A stretch of 14,021 nucleotides of DNA from JBFLVQ01 sp040758525 (GTDB lineage: Bacteria > Acidobacteriota > Blastocatellia > Chloracidobacteriales > JADJPF01): positions 1-14,021 of the forward strand of contig JBFLVQ010000184.1 of assembly GCA_040758525.1 (NCBI GenBank), in the 5' to 3' direction. A program made the position numbers and the translations under genes. Positions within the stretch are counted from its first letter, which is position 1; every line of letters starts with the position of its first letter. Shown here in pieces: positions 1 through 5,731 of the stretch. The notes under the pieces are model-generated. The model was not told where the DNA came from, ran no database searches, and saw only the letters and a list, made by a program, of their open reading frames with translations.

Positions 1-26
1 CTAAATAAAATAGCTGATTTTATTAG
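1..26. repeat. AT-rich inverted repeat at window edge
   Basis: AATAAAAT (4-11) and ATTTTATT (17-24) form a perfect 8-bp inverted repeat around a 5-nt loop. Two further pairs, C1-G26 and T2-A25, form if A3 is bulged. It lies just downstream of the response-regulator gene on the minus strand. The stem has no G or C apart from the outermost pair and there is no clear T-tract, so it is a poor intrinsic terminator. The structure is seen directly; a terminator role is only a possibility. Confidence 0.3.
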
Positions 27-49
27 TATCGCCGAAGAGACTCACTGAT

Positions 50-472
50 TCAACTACGGTTAACCACAGCGGCGCTACCGAATCGCTTAACACGGTAGTA
101 GAGCACTTCGGGATCGAAAGGTTTGAGGAGAAAGTCTAGATTGGGATCTTTGGTTTCTGCTACGCGTCGGCGACCTACCTGATCAGCCGAAAGCATCAGT
201 ATAGGTACTTGTGTCAGTTGGGGATGCGCTCGTACCCAGCGTAACATATCCAGACCACTACAGTCTGGCATATGTATATCTAATAAGATCATGTGCAAAC
301 GGTCGGCTTTTTGGGCAATTATTTCGGCTACTTTGCCAAGCTGGCTGGCGGTGAGAATCTCATAATCACTTTTTCCCTCTCCTTGTAAGAAGAGGCGCGC
401 AGAATCAAGAAAGTCGGGTTCGTCATCAATAATCAATATTACGGGTCTACTATCACTTTCGTCATTTTTCAT
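50..472 (-). CDS. Single-domain response regulator (REC only)
   Basis: A 140-residue CheY-like receiver with no output domain. The acidic pocket is D16-D17 (motif IIDDEP), the phospho-acceptor is D65 in LLDIHMPD, the conserved Ser/Thr is S95 (MLSAD) and the conserved lysine is K117 (LLKPF). All residues needed for phosphotransfer are therefore present. The protein ends about 20 residues after the last receiver helix, so there is no room for a DNA-binding or enzymatic domain; it probably works by protein contact or as a phosphorelay intermediate. The ATG at 470-472 is preceded by AAGGA five bases upstream, which supports this start. It lies 171 nt downstream of the binding-protein gene, on the same strand, with a possible promoter of its own. 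A partner is not obvious; the hybrid kinase at 7615-12009, on the same strand, is one candidate. The receiver call is firm and the pathway unknown. Confidence 0.93.
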   Translation of the reverse strand: MKNDESDSRPVILIIDDEPDFLDSARLFLQGEGKSDYEILTASQLGKVAEIIAQKADRLHMILLDIHMPDCSGLDMLRWVRAHPQLTQVPILMLSADQVGRRRVAETKDPNLDFLLKPFDPEVLYYRVKRFGSAAVVNRS

Positions 473-484
473 AACTATCCTTGA

Positions 485-525
485 TAACGCTAATTTCTCT
501 TCATGCTAGCATGAGGTTAGCGTAA
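485..525. promoter_or_regulatory. Nested palindromes in response-regulator leader
   Basis: A perfect 14-bp palindrome, TCATGCTAGCATGA (501-514), lies inside 7-bp outer arms ACGCTAA (487-493) and TTAGCGT (517-523). The outer sequence belongs to a 9-bp motif, TAACGCTAA (485-493), which recurs as TAACGCTAG (569-577) and in inverse as TTAGCGTAA (517-525). The structure sits 13-53 nt upstream of the start codon and downstream of the proposed promoter, so it could be an operator or an mRNA hairpin near the ribosome-binding site. The symmetry is seen directly; its function is inferred. Confidence 0.4.
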
Positions 526-564
526 AGCAAGTTCTTTAACCCGGAGAACCATCTGTGTATCCTT

Positions 565-593
565 ATAGTAACGCTAGATAGAAATAGTAGCAA
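565..593 (-). promoter_or_regulatory. Possible sigma70-type promoter for response regulator
   Basis: On the minus strand TTGCTA (588-593) and TACTAT (565-570) are separated by exactly 17 nt. Each matches the sigma70 consensus at four of six positions. Transcription would start near 558 and give a leader of about 85 nt containing the nested palindromes. The motif is weak, so the gene could instead be read through from the transporter operon. Confidence 0.3.
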
Positions 594-609
594 GCCTGCA
601 GTTCGTCCA

Positions 610-625
610 TTTTAGCAGCCTAAAG
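610..625. repeat. Small inverted repeat after binding-protein gene
   Basis: TTTAG (611-615) and CTAAA (620-624) form a 5-bp stem with loop CAGC, 19 nt beyond the stop codon of the binding-protein gene. No T-tract follows on the minus strand, so termination here would be weak and read-through into the response regulator is possible. Confidence 0.25.
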
Positions 626-643
626 TACCTGGATTAGCGATAG

Positions 644-1984
644 TCAATCATTGAGTAGAGGGAGAAACTCTTTGTTAATCTGTTCTACTGCATCTTTTAG
701 AGAGGCTGCCACACTCTTATCGCCCTGCATTGCCAATTGTAAAGCCGGATTCATAACCTTATCTTCCAGTACATCCATACGGGGAATTTTAGGACGTGGG
801 CGAGCAGTTCTCATCTGTTCCATAAAGACAGCCAGGTATGGTCGATTAGTGGTATTGATCTTTTCAAAAGCGCGTAGATTCACAGGAATCTGACCCAATG
901 TCTCACACCAACGAACCTGCACTTGCTCAGAAGCAAAGTAACGGAGAAATTCCAGCGCTATTTCTGGGTATTTACAGGTGCGAAAGACCACCATGTTCTG
1001 GCCGCCGACATTAGAGCTTGTTCCGGCTGGTCCGGCAGGAATAAGGCTAACACCAAAATTGACACTAGCGAATGGTTTCAAATTCCAGGGACCCGATAAG
1101 ATCATTGCATATTTGCCATTTAGAAACCCCTGCTCAGGATTGATCGAACCGGTACGCCAGGCGCCTGCCTCAATATGATTTTGATATAGATCGGTCATAA
1201 ATTGTAGCGCTTGTTGTGCGGGCGGCTCATCTAGAGTACAGATCAGCTTGCCATCCGCATCACGCCGGACAAATTCAGCACCATAGGTATTGAAGAAGGG
1301 AAGTGACCACCAGAGAGAATTGAACATGCCAAAGCCAAATTGCTTCTTCTCTGGTTTTGTTAAAATACCTGCATATTTGACAAACTCTTGCCAATCAAGA
1401 GGAGCGCGATCTGGATCTAAACCATTTTCACGTAACTCTTTTTCTGATTGTTTAAAGAGATCCTTATTCCAAAAGAGGGCAACACAATTGGTCTGATCTG
1501 GAATACCATATAGATGGCGGCGCCACTGACCATCTGGGTCACGTACCTCTATAACATTGGAGTCGATTGCTGCTGGTACATACTCCTTTTCTGCCTCTGT
1601 TAAGGTAGTGTTGAAATTGTTTAATTGATCAAGTTCAACGAGTGTTTTACCATGGGCAAGTGTCAGTGCCCAGGCATTATCAACACGACATATGTCAGGT
1701 GTGGCTTGAGCCAGACAGGCGGATTTGATAAGTGACATCAATCCATCAAAAGGTACACGTTGAAGTTTCAGTTTTACTCTTTTGCCAGCATTCTTCTCTT
1801 GGTAATAACGTTCAAAATCGCTGGCAATCTTGAGAAAAAGCTCATGCTCTTGTGCGTTGTAACTCTCCCAAACTGTCAGCTCAATATCTGTTGATGAGGC
1901 ATTACTATTAGATCGGCAAGCGTTTACTAGTAGGCAGAGCAACACACCACCGGCTATCAAAGTTAACAGCAATTTGCCTGACAT
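644..1984 (-). CDS. Sugar ABC transporter substrate-binding lipoprotein
   Basis: A 446-residue extracytoplasmic solute-binding protein of the MalE/UgpB class (SBP family 1), expected to capture a sugar or oligosaccharide for the adjacent permeases. Residues 5-20 form a hydrophobic signal segment ending in LVNAC, a lipobox-like site with Cys23 as the likely lipidated N-terminus. Family hallmarks include ELTVWESY (35-42) at the first strand, YGIPDQTNCVALFWNKDLF (159-177) in the hinge region, and GKYAMILSGPWNL (290-302) in the C-terminal lobe. Length is normal for the family. The ATG lies 2 nt after the permease-2 stop and is preceded by AAAGGA at good spacing. It is the last gene of the operon, whereas binding proteins are usually encoded first; no internal promoter was recognised. 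The sugar cannot be deduced from the sequence. Confidence 0.93.
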   Translation of the reverse strand: MSGKLLLTLIAGGVLLCLLVNACRSNSNASSTDIELTVWESYNAQEHELFLKIASDFERYYQEKNAGKRVKLKLQRVPFDGLMSLIKSACLAQATPDICRVDNAWALTLAHGKTLVELDQLNNFNTTLTEAEKEYVPAAIDSNVIEVRDPDGQWRRHLYGIPDQTNCVALFWNKDLFKQSEKELRENGLDPDRAPLDWQEFVKYAGILTKPEKKQFGFGMFNSLWWSLPFFNTYGAEFVRRDADGKLICTLDEPPAQQALQFMTDLYQNHIEAGAWRTGSINPEQGFLNGKYAMILSGPWNLKPFASVNFGVSLIPAGPAGTSSNVGGQNMVVFRTCKYPEIALEFLRYFASEQVQVRWCETLGQIPVNLRAFEKINTTNRPYLAVFMEQMRTARPRPKIPRMDVLEDKVMNPALQLAMQGDKSVAASLKDAVEQINKEFLPLLND

Positions 1985-1986
1985 AA

Positions 1987-3339
1987 TTATTCCTTTACCG
2001 CACCGCTTGTCATACCTTCAATAAAGAAGCGTTGCGCGATGATAAAAAGAATTGTGATCGGTAGCACTGAGAAGCAAGCACCAGCCATCATCTGTTCCCA
2101 GCGAATATTGTATTGACCTTTGAAGAGAGCTAGTCCTACTGGCAAGGTGCGTAAGGGGGAATCAGGTGTATTGGTAATATATTGCCAAAGGAAGTTTGAC
2201 CACTGGCCAACAAAGACAAGTAAAAAGAGCGTCACCATTATAGGCATAGAAAGCGGTACAACAATTTGTGAAAAGATCTGCCACTCACTTGCTCCATCAA
2301 GTTTTGCCGCTTCAAAAAGGGAATCTGGCACAGTCTCAATATATTGACGTAACAGATAAAGGCCGAAGACATTGGCTAAGTGAGGCACAACCATTCCCCA
2401 ATAACTGTTCATCCAGCCCAATTTTGTTACGATAGCAAATTGCGGCACCATAAAGATGATACCCGGCACCAACATTGTGCCAAGAAATATATAGAAGACC
2501 GTACGCTTACCATAAAAATCTTTCTTAGCAAAAACGTAGCCGCCCATTGTACAGAGCGCTACAGTAAAGAGCGCAGCCAGTGTTGCAACAATTAGACTGT
2601 TAAGAAAGAAACGTAGAAAAGGGAATTCTTTGTTAAAAAGTATGTCTACGAAATTGCGATAAGTGTAGAGTTCGCTTAGCCCTTCCCAAAAACTGCGCTG
2701 ATAGACAAAACGATAAGTATATTCTCCGGGAGCAAGAGCTTGCACGCGTCCACTAAAGTAGCCCTCTGGGTTGGGTCCTGTCAGCGATATTTCTCGACCA
2801 TCCTGTAGACGTGCTATTACTGGTGCTTCTGTTGCTCCAGCAAATCTAAAAAGGATCTCCTGCTCTCCTGCCGTAGTAGCGTTACGTAGTGGCACATTGC
2901 TAGATAATGGCCCATCTACACGTAATATTGGAGTACCATCAGCGCGTCGATTGGTTTGTACAGGATCCCCTACCCACTCACCATCAACGATAAAGCCATA
3001 TTCATATTCTCCTGGCGGAATATCAAAGAATGTTATTGAGAAGATACCGTTTTCCGCATTCATCTCCTCTTCTCGATTGGCATTAAAAGAGGTGCGGACA
3101 AAGACCGATTGTGCAGAAGAATTACGATATTCTAGGCTGACTTGTGAACGTATTTTGCCTACACTAATACGGTAAGGTGCGGTAGTACCAGTATTGGCAG
3201 GGAGAAACTCAAATTTAAGCGCCTGTCCTTGTTGCTTACAGGCAATTACCACCATCCAGATGATCGGTAGCAATGAGATTAAGCAGGCGACAGAGAGCGC
3301 TACATAAAGGAGAAAACCTTTTAGTGAATGGTTGCGCAT
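1987..3339 (-). CDS. MalG-type sugar permease with tandem CBM48-like insert
   Basis: A 450-residue inner-membrane subunit of a carbohydrate ABC importer (MalG/UgpE/LacG class, usually about 280 residues). TM1 spans about 8-33. The remaining five helices fall at about 243-268, 280-303, 310-330, 360-383 and 418-440. The EAA loop that docks to the ATPase is intact: E343-A-A, G349 and P362. Between TM1 and the conserved pre-TM2 region (YTYRNF, then FLNSLIVA) lie about 165 extra residues (about 55-222), which the topology places outside the membrane. They form two related beta-rich segments: 58-143, with PPGEYEYGFIVDGEWVGDP at 108-126, and 144-222, with APGEYTYRFVY at 203-213. The first closely resembles the AMPK-beta/CBM48 glycogen-binding module. 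The ATG directly abuts the TAG of the preceding permease and has GGAGA upstream. The permease call is firm; the domain assignment is by motif and needs structure prediction. Confidence 0.92.
   Translation of the reverse strand: MRNHSLKGFLLYVALSVACLISLLPIIWMVVIACKQQGQALKFEFLPANTGTTAPYRISVGKIRSQVSLEYRNSSAQSVFVRTSFNANREEEMNAENGIFSITFFDIPPGEYEYGFIVDGEWVGDPVQTNRRADGTPILRVDGPLSSNVPLRNATTAGEQEILFRFAGATEAPVIARLQDGREISLTGPNPEGYFSGRVQALAPGEYTYRFVYQRSFWEGLSELYTYRNFVDILFNKEFPFLRFFLNSLIVATLAALFTVALCTMGGYVFAKKDFYGKRTVFYIFLGTMLVPGIIFMVPQFAIVTKLGWMNSYWGMVVPHLANVFGLYLLRQYIETVPDSLFEAAKLDGASEWQIFSQIVVPLSMPIMVTLFLLVFVGQWSNFLWQYITNTPDSPLRTLPVGLALFKGQYNIRWEQMMAGACFSVLPITILFIIAQRFFIEGMTSGAVKE
2674..3177 (-). other. 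Tandem E-set/CBM48-like modules inserted in permease loop
   Basis: This stretch encodes residues 55-222 of the MalG-type permease. Segment A (about 58-143) contains SFNAN (84-88) and the run from P109 to P126. These match, in order and spacing, the SFNNW and GEHQYKFFVDGQW...DP signature of the AMPK-beta glycogen-binding domain. Segment B (about 144-222) repeats the core pattern: GIFS...PPGEYEYGF in A against GYFS...APGEYTYRF in B, 95 residues apart. W122 (the VDGEW tryptophan) is kept, but the SFNNW tryptophan is N88 and the YKF lysine is G115, so glycogen binding of the AMPK kind is doubtful. The fold assignment is inference from motif similarity. Confidence 0.65.
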
Positions 3340-4290
3340 CTATTTCTCCGCTTTTAACCATTTCATATTGATAAATGAGATAATAAAAGCTAGCAACATC
3401 AGTAGGTAGGAGAGTGCAGCCGCTTTGCCATACTCACCCCGCTCGAAGAGTTGGTAGAGATATAGACCGGAAATCGAAGTTGAACCTACCGAACGACCGC
3501 CAAATTCAATAAATGGTCCACCATAGCCATAACGAGTGGAAGCCATTGCATAGATCTCTGTGAAGGCATTAAGCGCATTCATTGTACCGGTGATGATCAT
3601 AAAGAGCATAACCGGTTTGACCAATGGCAAGGTTATATAACGGAGTTTCTCCCACCAGCTTGCTCCATCAATATCAGCGGCCTCATAGATTGAATCTGGA
3701 ATATTCTGTATTGCAGCAAGAAAGAGTATCATTCCAAATCCTGCCCCTTTTACTACCACGACAAAAGCGATTGCCGGGAGTGCTGTCCAAGGATTGCCAA
3801 GCAGACCAGTAGTAGAGAAGTAGGTGATATTGAGCTTGTTAAGCACCACATCGACAAGACCATAATTGGGGCTGAAGAGAAGCACCCAGATTGTCCCGAT
3901 CACATATAGATCGAGTACATTGGGCAAGTAGAAAGAGCTACGGAAGAAACCACGCGCACGAAGCTTATTATTAAGCAGCATGGCCAGTAGCAGACCTATT
4001 ACAATCGAGGTAGGAATTGTCAGTGCTGCATAGACTAATGTGCGGTAGAGCGACCACCAGAAACGCGGGTCATTAAAGAGCAGTTCCTGATAATTGTTCA
4101 ATCCGACAAATTTCATGCTGCCAAAGACGTTATACCAGTCGGTATTAAAAGAGGTAGCGCGTAGGCTTAAATAGAGTGAGTAGATTACTGGATAGCCAAG
4201 AAATACTAGAAAAACGCCCAAGAATGGGGCAAGGAATAGATAAGCGGTGAGCGATTCCCGCAGCTTGGTCTTATCATTAAAGATTTTCAT
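3340..4290 (-). CDS. MalF/UgpA-type sugar ABC transporter permease
   Basis: A 316-residue membrane subunit that would pair with the MalG-type permease to form the translocation channel. It has six predicted helices (about 14-40, 84-107, 120-140, 172-194, 224-246 and 290-310) and an intact EAA loop for the ATPase (E203-A-A, G209, P222). The family motif FVGLNNYQEL is at 61-70 and the GGP motif of the last external loop at 257-259. It has six helices and no large P2 insert, unlike E. coli MalF, so it belongs to the UgpA/LacF/MsmF-like group. The loop after GGP carries an extra glycine/serine-rich stretch (about 260-272) compared with typical relatives. The ATG starts 2 nt after the ATPase stop and no strong ribosome-binding site is visible, suggesting translational coupling. 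The specific sugar is not known. Confidence 0.93.
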   Translation of the reverse strand: MKIFNDKTKLRESLTAYLFLAPFLGVFLVFLGYPVIYSLYLSLRATSFNTDWYNVFGSMKFVGLNNYQELLFNDPRFWWSLYRTLVYAALTIPTSIVIGLLLAMLLNNKLRARGFFRSSFYLPNVLDLYVIGTIWVLLFSPNYGLVDVVLNKLNITYFSTTGLLGNPWTALPAIAFVVVVKGAGFGMILFLAAIQNIPDSIYEAADIDGASWWEKLRYITLPLVKPVMLFMIITGTMNALNAFTEIYAMASTRYGYGGPFIEFGGRSVGSTSISGLYLYQLFERGEYGKAAALSYLLMLLAFIISFINMKWLKAEK

Positions 4291-4292
4291 TG

Positions 4293-5438
4293 CTAGATCA
4301 CACTGGTAGCAACTTCTGTATGCTGCACATAGAGCAGAGACTTCTCATCATCAGGATCGAATAGATGTACTTTGGCTAAATCTAGTACAAATTCTCGTCG
4401 CTCGCCAGCTTGTAGTGGTAGCTCAGCAGGCAGTCGTGCTGTCAATTCATGACGTGGAGTAGAAAGCTGTACAAAGCTCTCATTACCCATCATCTCAATA
4501 ATCTCAATACGGGCTTCAAAAGTGCTGCCAGGAAGTGGATTGGCTACTGTGCGTAGATCGGCAATATCTTCTGGTCTAATACCAAAGATCAGTCGCCGAC
4601 CACGAAATCCCTTCTCGACTAGCGGCCGTATACGTTCTGCCGCCAGCTTTATACGAAAGCTACCTTCATCAAGCTGCAATCCTGTCAGTTCTGTTGTGAC
4701 TTCGCAACTAAGGAAATTCATTGCTGGGCTACCAATAAAACCGGCAACAAATTTGTTGATTGGGTTGCGATATAGCTCTAAGGGCGGAGCGACCTGCTGA
4801 ATCTCACCATCTTTGACTACAACAATCTTATCGCCCATTGTCATCGCTTCGACTTGATCATGGGTTACATAGATTATCGTTGATTGTAGACGTTGATGCA
4901 GCTTGATCAACTCGACGCGCATCTGTACACGCATTTTTGCGTCTAGGTTGGAGAGTGGCTCATCGAAGAGAAATACTTTGGGCTGTCTAACAATAGCGCG
5001 ACCTACCGCAACACGCTGTCTTTGTCCACCTGAGAGGGCACGTGGTTTACGATCTAAATAAGCAGTTAAGCCAAGAATTTCTGCTGCCTCTTGCACTCGC
5101 CGTTTTATCTCGTCTTTAGAGAATTTCCGCAATTTCAAGCTGAAGGCCATATTGTCGTAGACCGATAGATGTGGATAGAGGGCATAATTCTGAAAGACCA
5201 TAGCAATATCGCGGTCTTTGGCATGACGGTCATTGACCCGTTCACCATCAATATATAGATCTCCCTGAGAGATTGTTTCTAGTCCGGCAATCATTCGTAG
5301 CAGGGTAGATTTACCACAACCAGAGGGGCCTACAAGAATAACAAATTCGCGGTCTTTGACTTCAAAGCTGGCGTCTTTTACCGCACACACTCCACCATCA
5401 TAAATTTTACTTAAATTTTTCAGTTGTACTTGAGCCAT
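4293..5438 (-). CDS. Sugar ABC transporter ATPase (MsmK/UgpC/MalK family)
   Basis: A 381-residue cytoplasmic ATPase that energises sugar import. The nucleotide-binding domain (1-235) has Walker A GPSGCGKST (37-45), the Q-loop at Q83, signature LSGGQ (135-139), Walker B VFLFDEP (155-161) and the H-loop at H193. The C-terminal half (about 240-370) is the MalK-type TOBE/regulatory region, with the typical FGIRPED motif at 285-291. Length is normal, and every catalytic residue I checked is present. The start ATG at 5436-5438 has AAGG a few bases upstream. It is the first gene of the importer operon and follows the best promoter in the window. MsmK/UgpC-type ATPases often serve several importers, so it may not be exclusive to this one. 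UgpC, MsmX and MalK cannot be told apart here. Confidence 0.95.
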   Translation of the reverse strand: MAQVQLKNLSKIYDGGVCAVKDASFEVKDREFVILVGPSGCGKSTLLRMIAGLETISQGDLYIDGERVNDRHAKDRDIAMVFQNYALYPHLSVYDNMAFSLKLRKFSKDEIKRRVQEAAEILGLTAYLDRKPRALSGGQRQRVAVGRAIVRQPKVFLFDEPLSNLDAKMRVQMRVELIKLHQRLQSTIIYVTHDQVEAMTMGDKIVVVKDGEIQQVAPPLELYRNPINKFVAGFIGSPAMNFLSCEVTTELTGLQLDEGSFRIKLAAERIRPLVEKGFRGRRLIFGIRPEDIADLRTVANPLPGSTFEARIEIIEMMGNESFVQLSTPRHELTARLPAELPLQAGERREFVLDLAKVHLFDPDDEKSLLYVQHTEVATSVI

Positions 5439-5482
5439 ATCGCCTTATCCGGTGAAACTCCTAAAGGTTAACCGGCAGAGAC

Positions 5483-5511
5483 ATTTTAGACTGAGGCGGG
5501 GGAAAATTCAA
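5483..5511 (-). promoter_or_regulatory. Promoter of the sugar transporter operon
   Basis: On the minus strand a -35 box TTGAAT (5506-5511) and a -10 box TAAAAT (5483-5488) are separated by exactly 17 nt, with four and five of six bases matching sigma70 consensus. The predicted start near 5476 gives a leader of about 38 nt before the ATPase ATG. The first GCTNAGC site lies 17 nt upstream of the -35 box, a position typical of activators. Confidence 0.6.
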
Positions 5512-5525
5512 TCTGGAGCGCAGAT

Positions 5526-5598
5526 TAGCTGAGCTAGATAATCAGGTAAAATTTTACTCCGCTCAGCTTGTCTAGAGTGTTAGGTTGTTGCTAAGCTA
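5526..5598. promoter_or_regulatory. Array of GCTNAGC sites in divergent control region
   Basis: Three copies of the palindromic heptamer GCTNAGC occur in 69 bp: GCTGAGC (5528-5534), GCTCAGC (5561-5567) and GCTAAGC (5590-5596). Two lie in wider related sequences, TAGCTGAGCTA (5526-5536, a perfect odd palindrome) and TTGCTAAGCTA (5588-5598). Spacings are 33 and 29 bp, close to three helical turns each. A 12-bp palindrome, GTAAAATTTTAC (5546-5557), lies between sites one and two. Relative to the proposed operon start the site centres are near -55, -88 and -117. An operator array for the importer operon is inferred; the regulator is not in the window. Confidence 0.45.
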
Positions 5599-5676
5599 AA
5601 TCAATTTGCGTAGGCCACATCTGCTTATCAATTCTCTACAGTTCTTAGGTGGCTGGTAGCTAAGTCTGGGCTAATC

Positions 5677-5703
5677 TTGTCAACGCTCCGGGCGATAAAT
5701 AAT
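5677..5703 (+). promoter_or_regulatory. Possible ftsH promoter
   Basis: TTGTCA (5677-5682) matches the -35 consensus at five of six bases, and AATAAT (5698-5703) matches the -10 at five of six, but the spacer is only 15 nt. Transcription would begin near 5710, close to the AAGGA at 5714-5718. The short spacing makes this tentative. Confidence 0.3.
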
Positions 5704-5731
5704 TTTAGTAAATAAGGAATATATCTTAGTT

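Noticed and set aside
2771..3175. A 134-codon open frame on the plus strand opposite the permease insert
   Set aside because: It is antisense to a well-supported gene, has no ribosome-binding site or recognisable domain, and its composition follows from the opposite-strand codons.
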